The notes: generated by a model not told the origin, from the sequence alone. Numbered from the stretch's first letter, positions 1 through 9,097 are shown. The stretch is DNA of 64,000 bases from CAWHPS01 sp963831235 (GCA_963831235.1 CAWHPS010000019.1:1-64000), one strand, 5' to 3'. Translations and numbers: made by a program.

Positions 1-11
1 CTCAGGTTCCT
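1..11. repeat. Left terminal inverted repeat of the IS66 element (partial)
   Basis: The sequence ctcaggttcct is the exact reverse complement of 2365-2375. The outermost bases (expected gtaacta from the right copy) fall before the window. Confidence 0.65.
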
Positions 12-1433
12 GTGGGAGCAAAACAAGCTGTTCGACAGAAGGATCGAAACACTTAAATAATTGATCAAAGACATTTGCACCATGTTTACGAATAGTCGAT
101 ATATATCCACGAATGCGGCAGAAAGCCTGTGCGCCGAACATGCTTCTGAAGCATCCGGATATTTTTGCTTCACTTTTGACATCCGAAGGTCTCGTTCAGA
201 GGTATTGTTGTCAAACGGCACATTAAAATCATACATGAATGCAAGGGTTTCTTCCGCATAGGTATCCAGATGTTCAACCATGTTGCGGGCCGGGGTCTGT
301 TTGATTTTTCCACGACTTCCTGGAATTCGTCTTGTTATATTTCTCGGATTGGCTCTTTCTCCACACGCGAGGATTGATTCATAGCGTTTTCGATAATGAA
401 GCAGCGTTTGTGGGGCAAGCTGTTTTCTTCCGGCCTCTTTTGCCCGATCAACCGTCTTCTTAATATGACAAAGCAGTTTAATCATGGTTCCCGCCCAGCG
501 CTGCTGACATTGTTCAGTCAAAAAGATCAACTCCCGCAGATGGTGCGCGTTGCAAAGGGCATGAAGACAGTCTATATCAAAATACGACATCCATCCATCG
601 TGTACGAGCCTTCCGATATACCTTGCCAACGTTCCATCTTCGATCAGCGCCGCTCTGCCGCGATGGATATGACAAAAATAATAGGTGAACAGCGAGGTTC
701 CCAGCGTATGCTGCCATATTCTCTTGCCGGCAACATACATTCCCGTTTCATCACCATGCACTACCGGAGAATCGGCAATAACATCCTTGATCGCCGATTC
801 CGTAGCCTCCAAACGAGTATGCACCTCTTGAGTCGCCTTGTTCACGGTGCCTTCACTGATTGGAACACCAAACAAATCCATCATGGTATCTGTCAGCCGT
901 TTTTGCGGTAGCAATTGGTATTGCGAAAGATATACCAGGATGCTTCTGATACGCGGGCCATACTCCACCGGAGCATTCACGCCCTTGGGAAATAGCGCCG
1001 TATGCAATTCACCACAGGCGCATCGGACGATATCCGCCCGATATTCAGTCGTTTCCGGTTTAGGTTCCGGCAGATCAATGATCTGTCTCTTTTCGTAATT
1101 CTCAACCTTCGCATTATTCAAGTCCCGGCCACAAACACAAGCGCCTGTACAATGCAGCGGAATAATACGTTCCGGTGTCACCGTCTGTTTCAATCCATGT
1201 CCTTTATGGCCAGGCTGCCCGCCACTTGGTCTTCCGCTCTTTATTCGCAGGCTTTTAGGTTTGCGAACAATGTCGGTGGAGGGCGGTTTGCTGGAGTTGG
1301 TCGAGTTCTTCGACAGCTTTGCGATCTGTAATTTGTACTTTTCGTTCTCGGCGCTCAGTTCTACCAGAACCGTGACAGTTGGCTCTATTCCAGACTGATA
1401 AAGCGCTTCGGCTACTTTCCTATCAATGCACAC
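1..1433 (-). pseudogene. IS66 family transposase (TnpC), frameshifted, runs off window
   Basis: Reading the minus strand gives a full IS66 transposase: N-terminal helical segment, SKNSTNSSKPPSTD linker near 1265-1320, zinc-binding CVCGRDL and CACGELH motifs, HGDETGMY catalytic segment near 740-765, and PFDNNTSERDLRM near 180-215. After KVKQK the frame breaks in a run of five T (162-166 on the plus strand). With one more base it continues as ISGCFRSMFGAQAFCRIRGYIST, the expected C-terminus. The proposed GTG start at 1433 follows a GGGAG ribosome site about ten bases upstream and overlaps the end of the DUF4338 gene, suggesting translational coupling. The frameshift is either a real inactivation or a homopolymer error. 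Confidence 0.8.
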
Positions 1434-2298
1434 AGGTCAGCTTCTCCCTGTAATCTTTACGTAGCGGATAACCCCACACCGCCTTAATCGAACGGTTGGC
1501 TCGCCCGGTTTGGTCGTTCTTTCCTCTGCCTGTGGTCGGTCCCATATATATCCAGTTCGCTGCTTTATAACAGGTTCCGGCAAATCGCTCCGTATCGACA
1601 AAGGTCTCAAGAAAATATATCGGGTGGCAGTAAAGCGATTGCCAGTCGCCGCTGATTCTACGGGCAATGAGAGAAAGCAGATGGGACGCCAGGTGGCGGA
1701 CATTTACCCAGGGAAGAATCAGATACCGGGTGTTGTAGGCAATGAGGTGAATGTTGGAACGGCGGGTCTTGGCGTCCCAGCCAATAAAGTGATCCCGGCA
1801 ACCGATGTGGCGGGGTGAAGAACTGAAGGCGCAACAGGCAATGGGCCGTTCATTACTGAAGATGACGTATTTGAGGTGCTCTCCCACCGGCTGGGTGTAA
1901 CCCAGATAGTGATGGTGGGCAACGAGATCGGCATAGAGCTTTTCAGCAGGTGTGCGTCGCACTTGAACGATGCATAACGGATGGGTCTGCCGAACAGTGG
2001 CGTTCAAAGGTGTGGTATCTGTTTGAATGGTGCGCCGGAGGCCAACAACACTTCTGCGTCCGGCGGAAAATTGCCGGGGAGCCGGAAGGGATATATGGCC
2101 AGCACGATGAAGGGCAAGCATCAAACCACGGCAGACCATGTCGCGGGTATGACCGTTGGCTTGCATCCATCCCCATAGGTGGCACAGTCGGACAGATAAT
2201 GCCCTTCGGGAATCCTTGGGATTATCCTCAATAAGTTTGTTGATAACGGCGACATCATCATCAGAAACCACTTTCCCGCGATAGGTGAGAACTGGCAT
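1423..2298 (-). CDS. DUF4338 (DruA-like) protein carried by the IS66 element
   Basis: A 291-residue protein with the conserved blocks of the DUF4338/DruA family (Pfam PF14236): HHHYLGYTQPVGEHLKY, ACCAFSSSPRHIGCRD, the basic stretch RRSNIHLIAYNTRYLILPWV, SLYCHPIYFLETFVD, then RFAGTCYKAANWIYMG and TTGRGK near the C-terminus. DruA was named from the Druantia anti-phage system, but the biochemical role of the family is not settled. Here no druB-E partner is present, and the gene lies inside IS inverted repeats with its end overlapping the transposase start. A transposition accessory or passenger role is therefore more likely than defence. The reading frame is intact while the downstream transposase is not. 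Confidence 0.78.
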   Translation of the reverse strand: MPVLTYRGKVVSDDDVAVINKLIEDNPKDSRRALSVRLCHLWGWMQANGHTRDMVCRGLMLALHRAGHISLPAPRQFSAGRRSVVGLRRTIQTDTTPLNATVRQTHPLCIVQVRRTPAEKLYADLVAHHHYLGYTQPVGEHLKYVIFSNERPIACCAFSSSPRHIGCRDHFIGWDAKTRRSNIHLIAYNTRYLILPWVNVRHLASHLLSLIARRISGDWQSLYCHPIYFLETFVDTERFAGTCYKAANWIYMGPTTGRGKNDQTGRANRSIKAVWGYPLRKDYREKLTCVH

Positions 2299-2364
2299 GG
2301 GTAAAAATTACAAGCCTGACACACCGGAACGCAAGGGGAAAATGCAAATTGTTTAAAAAGCTTT

Positions 2365-2382
2365 AGGAACCTGAGTAGTTAC
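2365..2382. repeat. Right terminal inverted repeat of the IS66 element
   Basis: Read outward this is aggaacctgagtagttac. Its first 11 bases mirror the window start. It lies between the DUF4338 start and the ccsA stop. Confidence 0.65.
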
Positions 2383-2413
2383 TAAATTTGTATAATAGAT
2401 TAGGACTTTTTAT

Positions 2414-3247
2414 TTAACCGTAAGAATGCAATCCCTTAAGAAAAAGATTGGCTAAAAAAGTCAGTAGGGTACATAGAAAACCAATCGAACTTAGAACAGC
2501 CGCGCGCATTCCGCTCCAGCCCTTTACCAAACGCGCATGCAGATAGGCTGTATAAACCAGCCAGACAATCAGGGAGCCAACTTCCTTTGGGTCCCAGCTC
2601 CAGAAGCTGCCCCAGGCCTGTTCTGCCCATATAGCTCCGGCAAAAAGGGCACCTATTGTAAACAGAGGATATCCGAGTTTAAGTGCTTTATAGCCTATTT
2701 GATCAAGCTTTTTAAGTTCCGGCAACCGCTTTGAAAACGCGGAATCAGGTGATAATCCATATTTTATAAAGTACATGATATTAGCCGCAAAAGCAACCAG
2801 AAAAGCAGCTTCGCCTAATGCTGCAATGGTCACATGAATCTGCAGCCAATAACTGTGCAGGGCAGGCATGAGCTGCATTTCAGCATCTTTGGGAAGAAGG
2901 GAGCCGGCAACCATCAGCATGAATATTATAGGGCTGATGAAAGCTCCAATCATCTGCCAACGATACATATAAAGCGTTACAAAATATAGGATCGCAGCAA
3001 ACCATGCGAAAAGACTGATATATTCGAACATATTGCTTAAAGGGAGTCTTCCAAAATGAACAGCACGCAGCGCAATTGCGATTGTTTGAAGTATGAATGA
3101 TATTGACATGACCACTGTTGCCGCATAACTTACCTTGTTTTTGCCTGAAACAAGATAAATTATATACATGAGGCACGCGGAAGAATAACCGATGAATGCC
3201 CACCAGAAAAACCGGATCTCAGGATTCATGATATTAATGCCTTCCAT
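2414..3247 (-). CDS. ccsA: Cytochrome c biogenesis protein CcsA/ResC
   Basis: A 277-residue polytopic membrane protein of system II cytochrome c maturation. With ResB/Ccs1 it passes heme across the membrane and attaches it to CXXCH apocytochromes. It has about eight hydrophobic segments and the tryptophan-rich heme-handling motif WGSFWSWDPKE near residue 215. Histidines at about residues 64, 130, 134 and 242 could be external heme ligands. The ATG shares one base with the resB stop (TAATG), so the pair is probably translated together. An alternative start lies six codons in (MNPEIR). Its place at the end of a run of multiheme cytochromes fits a dedicated maturation role. Confidence 0.92.
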   Translation of the reverse strand: MEGINIMNPEIRFFWWAFIGYSSACLMYIIYLVSGKNKVSYAATVVMSISFILQTIAIALRAVHFGRLPLSNMFEYISLFAWFAAILYFVTLYMYRWQMIGAFISPIIFMLMVAGSLLPKDAEMQLMPALHSYWLQIHVTIAALGEAAFLVAFAANIMYFIKYGLSPDSAFSKRLPELKKLDQIGYKALKLGYPLFTIGALFAGAIWAEQAWGSFWSWDPKEVGSLIVWLVYTAYLHARLVKGWSGMRAAVLSSIGFLCTLLTFLANLFLKGLHSYG

Positions 3248-4632
3248 TATTTGTTTCCCTCCAAACCTATTTGTTCGAATTCTGCCTTTATCCGGTTGAA
3301 TTCAATTTTATACTTTAATGGATCGCGATCCGATGTACCGGCAACTGAGACAACCAGCTCCTTGTTTTCATCCTTTTCAATGAAAATCCACAGATTCCTT
3401 TTTGAAATATAGAACAATGCAAAGATTCCAAAGGTCATACATAGAATTCCTGCCCAGATGAAAGGGACACCGGGATTTCTTCTGACCTGGATCCCTGTAT
3501 AGAACGCTGGAGTATAGTCAAGAAAAGTGACTTTGTATTTTTCATTTCCAGAATGCATGTCTGGAAACTTTAAAAAGACCCAGTGATTAAAAAGTGTGTC
3601 TTTGTCTTTGAATAGCAAAATATTCAATGCCGGATTATTCGGTTTATCTGAACGGGAACTTGCAGCCCTTGTTTCCATATCAATTATAAAATCAGGTATA
3701 AACTGCTTCAGGAACATAGTATATCCGGATTTTGGTAAAACAATCGGAGTACTAAATGGGATAGGATTGTTGAATTCTCTTTCAGTGGAATCAATCCCTG
3801 GACCGGATATGCTGATTAAGGCATTCTCAATTGTGTTTGCATCTTCACCATACGAAGCCTGGTAAAACCTTATTCCCTGATAGGAGAGGGGGGAATTGAC
3901 TTCAATGATTTTATTGACAATAACGGAATTGTCAGGACGGATGAGGCTCAAGCTGGTTTTAAAATCCTTAATTGAACCGTCATCGTTTTTTTCAATCCTG
4001 AACCACTCGCTTTTGACCCGGAAATCCCTTTCACGTACTTCGGCGGATGAACCATTACTAAGTTCGCTCAAGTAGGAATAGCCCCCGAGCCTGGCAATGA
4101 GCCCTCCAATAAAAATTATTATGATACTGAGATGAAAAAGAAAAGATCCGATTTCCCTGATCCTTCCTTTATGTGCGGCAATTTGAATGCCGACAGGCGT
4201 CTCTTGTGTCGAGTAGGCGTAGGTCTTCTTTCCCAAATATCCGAGTATGGCATTTCTGACCAATGCTTCATTTCCTTTAGACTTTATTGAAAATGAATGC
4301 CTGAATTGCGAGAGATCCTTATCTGCAGAGAGAAAACTGAAATTCAGTGCGTTGTCAACTTTTTTCCACAATTTCAGGATTGCGCAAACAATAATATTAA
4401 GTGACAAAAGGCCGAGTAATAGATAAAACCAAAACGTGGTAAAAATATGGGTGATACCAATTGGCAGAAGTATTCGGGTCAGGAATTTTCCCCATTGAGC
4501 GATGTACTGCTCTTCTGGAAGGTCCTGGGGAACCACAATCCCCACCAGGGAGATAATTGTGATTATTATAAGCAGGAAAATCGCAAACCTGACGGAACCA
4601 ATAAATTCAACCCAGTTTGATTTTTTAGCCAT
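3247..4632 (-). CDS. resB: Cytochrome c biogenesis protein ResB (Ccs1)
   Basis: A 461-residue partner of CcsA in the system II heme lyase. The N-terminal half has three membrane segments (around residues 12-32, 58-85 and 158-183). A large periplasmic domain follows (NSPLSYQGIRFYQASYG near residues 245-262, the typical ResB block), with a last membrane segment near 390-410 (FIWAGILCMTFGIFALFYIS). In many genomes ResB and CcsA are fused; here they are adjacent separate genes. It lies 14 bases downstream of the c554-type cytochrome gene in the same orientation. Confidence 0.92.
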   Translation of the reverse strand: MAKKSNWVEFIGSVRFAIFLLIIITIISLVGIVVPQDLPEEQYIAQWGKFLTRILLPIGITHIFTTFWFYLLLGLLSLNIIVCAILKLWKKVDNALNFSFLSADKDLSQFRHSFSIKSKGNEALVRNAILGYLGKKTYAYSTQETPVGIQIAAHKGRIREIGSFLFHLSIIIIFIGGLIARLGGYSYLSELSNGSSAEVRERDFRVKSEWFRIEKNDDGSIKDFKTSLSLIRPDNSVIVNKIIEVNSPLSYQGIRFYQASYGEDANTIENALISISGPGIDSTEREFNNPIPFSTPIVLPKSGYTMFLKQFIPDFIIDMETRAASSRSDKPNNPALNILLFKDKDTLFNHWVFLKFPDMHSGNEKYKVTFLDYTPAFYTGIQVRRNPGVPFIWAGILCMTFGIFALFYISKRNLWIFIEKDENKELVVSVAGTSDRDPLKYKIEFNRIKAEFEQIGLEGNK

Positions 4633-4646
4633 GTTGAAAATATAAA

Positions 4647-5174
4647 TTATTTTTTTGGAGCAGCGTGTGCTATCTTTTTCATCATTTCATCAAACTTGAA
4701 TCCCTTAAAAAATGGCGACTCAGCATTATGGCATTTCACGCAGACTTTTTCATTAGGTTCAATAAGCCCTGCTGCAATTGAGAGCTTTTTGTCTTTCATG
4801 ATTTTAAGTTTTCCATACTCACTTCCTGGACCGTGGCATGCTTCGCAGCTTACTCCATCAGTTACAGAATAACCTGGCTCAAGGAGCTTTGCCGCCACAC
4901 CATATCCTGTTACATGGCATTTAAGGCATTTCTCGGCCTTTTGCGGATCTCCTGCAATCCCGGCTTTTTTAGCAGCTTCGAGCGACTTTGGTGATGTAAG
5001 ATCATCATAGGCTTTGGCGTGTTTGCTGTCCAGCCACACGGCATACTGTTCGCCTTTGGATTTGCTTTTGTGGCACATTTTAGCACATTTGGCCGCACCT
5101 ACATACGAGGATTCTGCAAAGATCGCACCAACAAATACTGCAAGACAAATGATTACCAGATGAATCTTGAACAT
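4647..5174 (-). CDS. Multiheme cytochrome c, cytochrome c554 type
   Basis: A 175-residue exported cytochrome with a signal peptide (MFKIHLVIICLAVFVGAIFA). It has three CXXCH sites (CLKCH, CEACH, CVKCH) and an unusual CAKMCH near residue 30, which has three residues between the cysteines. The segment VWLDSKHAKAYDDL with a distal histidine, and DGVSCEACHGPGSEY, are typical of the cytochrome c554 family (PF13435), so it probably binds four hemes in the periplasm. A clear AGGGAGG ribosome site precedes the ATG. It may carry electrons between inner-membrane and outer-membrane cytochromes. The CX3CH site would need either a tolerant lyase or is not heme-loaded. Confidence 0.85.
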   Translation of the reverse strand: MFKIHLVIICLAVFVGAIFAESSYVGAAKCAKMCHKSKSKGEQYAVWLDSKHAKAYDDLTSPKSLEAAKKAGIAGDPQKAEKCLKCHVTGYGVAAKLLEPGYSVTDGVSCEACHGPGSEYGKLKIMKDKKLSIAAGLIEPNEKVCVKCHNAESPFFKGFKFDEMMKKIAHAAPKK

Positions 5175-5219
5175 TGAACCTCCCTTAATATGAAGTATAT
5201 AATTACAGAATCATTGATC

Positions 5220-5909
5220 CTATTTATGACAAAATGAACACTGTGTCAATGTACCGGGATGTGTATTCGTTACAGGTGGGACTTCTGCCGCATGACATTG
5301 GACGCACCCGTTATTATTTATAGGGCCTACTTGCCCGTCAATATGAGTCAATAAATTTACGGCTGATGGGGTCTGAAGTTTATAGCCCGAATGACAATTA
5401 CCGCAATAAAGAGCAACACTGTCGCTGATTGCATCCGGTGCATTTCCGGGATAATGAGGATGGTGCCCATTCGAAGTCATTTTGTCAATGTTATGACACG
5501 AACGGCATCCCAACAAGTTGATAGAGTCATTTACATTTATTGTTGCATGGGTTCCGCTTGCGAAATTTCCATGGCAATAAACAGACACACAGGTTTTTGT
5601 AATAGGGTTATAATTAGCAGAATGACTTGAATCGTAGGGGGCGGCAATGGCGATGTTCACAATACCATTAGTGTGAGTCGCTTCATCAGGAGTAACTATA
5701 CCGTCTGTATTTCGGATTGTGCCAGGATGACAAACGGAACAATCAAAATGCTGACGGATTGTGTGCGCTTCATGAACCCGATCCATGGCAGGCACCTCGT
5801 GGCAGGCACGGCATTTACTATTCGTATTTTCACTGTTGTTTGGTGCAAGGTTACTGCACCTTGAAAAGATGACTATAAGAATGGTTGAAAAAAGGAAAAG
5901 GGTTTTCAT
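5220..5909 (-). CDS. Multiheme cytochrome c with a CX4CH motif, probable lipoprotein
   Basis: 229 residues with a hydrophobic signal ending at a cysteine (VIFSRC, an imperfect lipobox). Heme sites in order are CRACH, CSVCH, CVSVYCH (four residues between cysteines), CRSCH, CGNCH, CVQCH and CSFCH. The alternation of CX4CH followed by CHGNF and CXXCH matches the Geobacter-type C4xC/C2xCH cytochrome domain (TIGR01904 style). It starts four bases inside the end of the 10-heme gene (ATGA overlap). By position after porin and periplasmic cytochrome it is the candidate outer-surface cytochrome of the left conduit, a short counterpart of the 16-heme lipoprotein at 14492-15973. Confidence 0.82.
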   Translation of the reverse strand: MKTLFLFSTILIVIFSRCSNLAPNNSENTNSKCRACHEVPAMDRVHEAHTIRQHFDCSVCHPGTIRNTDGIVTPDEATHTNGIVNIAIAAPYDSSHSANYNPITKTCVSVYCHGNFASGTHATINVNDSINLLGCRSCHNIDKMTSNGHHPHYPGNAPDAISDSVALYCGNCHSGYKLQTPSAVNLLTHIDGQVGPINNNGCVQCHAAEVPPVTNTHPGTLTQCSFCHK

Positions 5910-6646
5910 TTTCGTGCCTCATGGCATTTGGCGCAGAAGCGCTCGGATTCATGACAAAGAGTGCAGTTTTTATCACCCTTTTTCGCTTCAAAACCGTGGG
6001 TAAACCGGATATCAGGCCTGTGAATCTTACGTTTGTCCTGGCCTCTGTGGCACTTATCGCACGAAGACTCTTCGTGACATTGTTCGCACAATTGTTTGGA
6101 AAAGCGAGCATCCCGTCCGTGTACACGGCCTTCAAAATTCGGGACATTATGCGAGGTCGGCTTTTTTAGCGAAGGGTCAAGATGACAGGCGCGGCAATTG
6201 CGTGATGCTGTTTTGTCGTTATGGCATGTGAAGCATATTTCCATGTTGGGAAGGTTTTTTGCGGTTGCGTGAACGGTTTTTTCGATGTCTTTGTGACAGA
6301 ATGCGCATTTTACATTTTGCTTTAAATGGCTCTTGTGAGAGAAATTCTTATGGAGTAAAACGTGAAGGGCCGGTTTTACATTAGCGGAATTTGTATGACA
6401 AAGGGCGCAGTTCTTTTCAGTGAAGGCTTCTTCATGGCACTTCTTGCAGGTTTCTTCGGTAGGAAGGGTGTTCTTCCCATTGCCTTCATTGGCGGCAGTT
6501 GTTGAATGACAGTCTGTGCATTCGGCGCCGGCATCCACAACATGCTGCTTGTGCGAGAAAATGAGCTTGTCAACTGAATCTTCCGCGAATAGAAGTGTGT
6601 GGGTCAGGATGATCGTTGAAATAAGAATGCTAAAAAGTATTTTCAT
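5906..6646 (-). CDS. Decaheme c-type cytochrome, periplasmic
   Basis: 246 residues with a signal peptide (MKILFSILISTIILTHTLLFA) and ten CXXCH sites: CTDCH, CKKCH, CALCH, CAFCH, CFTCH, CRACH, CEQCH, CDKCH, CTLCH and CAKCH. Many histidines lie between the motifs (SHKQH, NFSHKSH, FTHGFE), as needed for bis-histidine ligation. It shares this layout with the 12-heme protein at 13607-14467, including the CDKCHRGQD/CDRCHSGKD and FTHG segments, so the two are paralogues. It follows the porin gene directly (stop and start share 6646). It probably fills or docks to the porin on the periplasmic side, like OmaB or MtrA in known conduits. Confidence 0.87.
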   Translation of the reverse strand: MKILFSILISTIILTHTLLFAEDSVDKLIFSHKQHVVDAGAECTDCHSTTAANEGNGKNTLPTEETCKKCHEEAFTEKNCALCHTNSANVKPALHVLLHKNFSHKSHLKQNVKCAFCHKDIEKTVHATAKNLPNMEICFTCHNDKTASRNCRACHLDPSLKKPTSHNVPNFEGRVHGRDARFSKQLCEQCHEESSCDKCHRGQDKRKIHRPDIRFTHGFEAKKGDKNCTLCHESERFCAKCHEARK

Positions 6647-7215
6647 TATTTGTAAAATTTTGAGAATTGATAGATAGTATTAATATAGGCGCGCACATCG
6701 TATTTATAGTATTGGTTGCGCATAAGTTGTGTTTCAATATTTACACCCAAGGGACTGGTTTCTGGTCCCAAGTCAAGTGAAATAGAAGAAGAGTAAGCCA
6801 GGTTTGTGAGCGCATCCTGCCCTGGACTTTCGTACCTGACAACACCAGCGCACACGGTGCTGCGGAGCAGCCTGGTGCATCTGTGGGTTGCTGAAATATC
6901 TGCCATGCTTACAGGCCCGCCGAAACCAAGATCCTGACGCAACGACAGAGTTAAGGGCTCGCAATAAAATCTGCCTGAAAATTCCGCTCCCAAATCAGCG
7001 CTGTTGAACCTGCGTATCAACATTGTCAGTGAACCCGTGTGTTTATCAGACATGGAATAATCAGCGCAAAGCCCGCCTTCTTCGTATGATCTGTAAATCT
7101 TTTTTTCAAATACAGAAGAGGAATCTGTTTTCCAGGTTTCCTTTGATCCAAATGCATTGAATAGTAGTTTATCCGACCATTGATACGACGTTGTGACTTG
7201 AAAATTGTTTATCAC
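6646..7215 (-). CDS. Outer-membrane beta-barrel (porin), C-terminal part of a frameshifted gene
   Basis: 189 residues of alternating polar and apolar strands ending in FSKFYK, typical of an outer-membrane barrel. It is the downstream half of the gene that begins at 7880. The two halves join if the frame is shifted near 7315-7330, giving HDIGLFLSHDFNDKWYARG and then NISGTVINNFQV. The listed start (GTG/ATG near 7215) is therefore internal. Joined length is about 410 residues, close to the 425-residue barrel at 12342-13619. The decaheme gene follows at once. Confidence 0.75.
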   Translation of the reverse strand: MINNFQVTTSYQWSDKLLFNAFGSKETWKTDSSSVFEKKIYRSYEEGGLCADYSMSDKHTGSLTMLIRRFNSADLGAEFSGRFYCEPLTLSLRQDLGFGGPVSMADISATHRCTRLLRSTVCAGVVRYESPGQDALTNLAYSSSISLDLGPETSPLGVNIETQLMRNQYYKYDVRAYINTIYQFSKFYK

Positions 7216-7880
7216 AGTACCCGAGATATTATAAACAGCGTTTCCCCTGGCGTACCATTTGTCGTTAAAATCGTGCGACAGGAATAAACCAATATCATGA
7301 TTGTTAAGCTTTCCGGAAGTCTTTGTTTGTTGCTGGTAAATACACCTGCACGGTTTGAAGCAAAAAGATAATCCGCGCGTAATGTCAAATCAATGTCCGT
7401 TGTATCAACCCGTGAGATAAAAGTTTCCTTTGAATAGCGCGAGGCAACAGGACGGCCTCCTGTGCCTGTTAAGACAAGCTGATCCTTGATGGTGCTCTGC
7501 AACTTTACACCGTCAAGATAAACCAAAGTATTGCCGTCATAATTAAGCTGACGGCCTATACAAAGGTCAAGGGGTTTTCCGTGGGGAGACCAATCAAGAT
7601 AAGCGCTTGTGACTTCAAAACGATGTTTTCCCGGAGATGTATATCCATGCGTATAGTCAACGTTGGAAAAAAATGACACATCAGATTGATTGATTTTTTT
7701 ACATGCAAGGACAAGGTTTTCATCATACCCCAAGGTTGGGCCCGTTGTATCGCCCCGATCTTTTTGAAATCCGAGGGCATTTGACCATGTAGCATCAAAT
7801 ACCATTGATAATGCAAGCGATGGTAGTACAGAAAAAACAATAAAAACCAGTCCGGCTGTTTTGTTCTTAATCATACGCAA
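7212..7880 (-). CDS. Outer-membrane beta-barrel (porin), N-terminal part of a frameshifted gene
   Basis: The 222-residue reading frame starts with a signal peptide (MRMIKNKTAGLVFIVFSVLPSLALS). It runs as barrel strands, including FEVTSAYLDWSPHGKPLDLCIGRQLNYDG and a LDGVKLQS segment that parallels GRFNQVTDFNLFKMDGVSI in the second porin. The last 30 or so residues, after TSNKQRLP, are out of frame; the true continuation is in 6646-7215. A single-base indel near 7315-7330 explains this. Role inferred from context: the porin sheath of the left porin-cytochrome conduit, upstream of the decaheme and heptaheme cytochromes. Confidence 0.75.
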   Translation of the reverse strand: MRMIKNKTAGLVFIVFSVLPSLALSMVFDATWSNALGFQKDRGDTTGPTLGYDENLVLACKKINQSDVSFFSNVDYTHGYTSPGKHRFEVTSAYLDWSPHGKPLDLCIGRQLNYDGNTLVYLDGVKLQSTIKDQLVLTGTGGRPVASRYSKETFISRVDTTDIDLTLRADYLFASNRAGVFTSNKQRLPESLTIMILVYSCRTILTTNGTPGETLFIISRVL

Positions 7881-7913
7881 AAATTAAAATACTTTTCCTC
7901 GTAAAGACAGGTC

Positions 7914-7952
7914 AAAACAAAAGCTCCGGCATTTTGCCGGAGCTTTTGTTTT
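7914..7952. terminator. Strong hairpin terminator (bidirectional form)
   Basis: An 18-base-pair perfect stem (7914-7931 with 7935-7952) has a three-base TTT loop. The arms end in AAAA and TTTT, so it can act in both directions. It lies just past the end of the cytochrome gene that starts at 9097 and upstream of the porin gene, separating the two minus-strand units. Confidence 0.85.
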
Positions 7953-8002
7953 AAGTCATCCTAAGTTTGGCAAACCTTAATTCACAGGAGTTATGCCAAG
8001 TT

Positions 8003-9097
8003 TCAATAATCCACTTCGTAGCAAATAGTTGGCATACTTGCGATTATGAATCCGCGGCTACCATCTTCAACTACCATCAGGTAGTTATAGCAAAGACCTG
8101 CAACTTCCGCCGAAAAACTGGTTCCACCTGAACCTGGTACCATTGCTATACCGATGGCAACGGTTGCATCCAGTTTGATTATATTGCGGCCAATCAAGGT
8201 GTCCCTAACCTGAGCAATCAAAGCGCTCATCTTGGTCTGAACCGAGTCAACCTGGGTTTTGCCGGTCATGCGCACGTCCAGAGATTTGAATGTGTTTGCA
8301 TGGCAAGTGGCGGAATTGCATGTTTTAATCACAGGTTCCCATGTATGATCTTTTCCATTTTCCTGGCTTGCATGGCATTGAACACATCCATCTTTGACTA
8401 CTGTCTTATGTGACGAACTTTCTTTAATGACACTGACATCCCCGCCTTCCCAACCATTGATACCCTGCAACATATTTGCCTGTGGACCGTGATGCTGGCC
8501 AAAACGGTTAGTCACATTTACTGTCCCGGTAAGTGCAGGGGGAGTGGATCTCCCTTGATGGCAGCTTGCACAGAGATTCCCTTTGCCAAAATCCATGGTT
8601 TTGCTGGAATCGTAGAATATTTTAACAGGGTTGATATTTGTTAAAGTGTAATCACTTTCCGAATATGTGGAGTGAATTTTGTGGCAGGTATAACAATTAA
8701 CCTTGGTTCCATTCATGACGCTGTCAGCTGTAATAACCAGTTTGGCGGAGTCTGCATTGACAAGGGTGTCGCTTGGATATTTGGTTGTTGAATATGTCTG
8801 AAAAAGCGTTTCGCCAGTGACAAAACTTACATAACCTTGTCCGTTATGGCATCGGGCGCATGATTGGCGCTTTCTTTCTTCTTCAAAAGCAGTTCCTTGA
8901 TTATGTGCACTTAACTCCCATTGGTTCTGCTTGGCAGCAATTAAGGTGTTGTGGTTATGGCATTGCGTGCATGTTCCATTGGCATCTGCACCTGCCGGAC
9001 CGGCAACCCCGTCTTTTCCAGCACAACCAGTTAACATTGCTATGCTAATAGCCAAAGCAAAACAGCTAAAAGCAATTTTCTCAAGCATCTTCCTCAT
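8003..9097 (-). CDS. Multiheme cytochrome c lipoprotein
   Basis: 364 residues with a clear lipoprotein signal (LTGC near residue 25) and a short collagen-like GKDGVAGPAGADANG stretch. Heme motifs are CTQCH, CARCH, CYTCH, CASCH, CVQCH and CNSATCH (four residues between cysteines). The segment WELSAHNQG is the usual distal-histidine helix of this family. The final residues after VVEDGSRGF are out of frame: adding one base near 8047-8053 gives HNRKYANYLLRSGLLKLGITPVN and a stop at 7977. That ending matches the usual C-terminus of such cytochromes, so the true gene is probably 7977-9097. It is transcribed away from the plus-strand cytochrome operon and ends at the terminator at 7914-7952. Confidence 0.83.
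   Translation of the reverse strand: MRKMLEKIAFSCFALAISIAMLTGCAGKDGVAGPAGADANGTCTQCHNHNTLIAAKQNQWELSAHNQGTAFEEERKRQSCARCHNGQGYVSFVTGETLFQTYSTTKYPSDTLVNADSAKLVITADSVMNGTKVNCYTCHKIHSTYSESDYTLTNINPVKIFYDSSKTMDFGKGNLCASCHQGRSTPPALTGTVNVTNRFGQHHGPQANMLQGINGWEGGDVSVIKESSSHKTVVKDGCVQCHASQENGKDHTWEPVIKTCNSATCHANTFKSLDVRMTGKTQVDSVQTKMSALIAQVRDTLIGRNIIKLDATVAIGIAMVPGSGGTSFSAEVAGLCYNYLMVVEDGSRGFIIASMPTICYEVDY

Larger units (their letters stand above)
1..2382 (-). mobile_element. IS66-family insertion sequence with DUF4338 passenger gene
   Basis: A DDE transposase of the IS66 TnpC type and an upstream DUF4338 gene lie between matching ends. The first 11 bases of the window (ctcaggttcct) are the exact reverse complement of 2365-2375, and the right end continues outward as tagttac to 2382. 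The left outer end would be just off the window. If it repeats the right end, the transposase would stop at a TAG inside its own inverted repeat. No tnpA or tnpB is seen, which recalls the simpler ISBst12-like subgroup of IS66. The element sits 32 bases from the end of ccsA and does not break a recognisable gene. Confidence 0.8.

Noticed and set aside
396..1331. Plus-strand open frames over the IS66 region
   Set aside because: They are antisense shadows of the minus-strand transposase, which shows clear family motifs in its own frame.
1423..2298. Druantia anti-phage system from the DruA-like gene
   Set aside because: No DruB-E or helicase partner is present and the gene lies inside IS66 inverted ends, overlapping the transposase.
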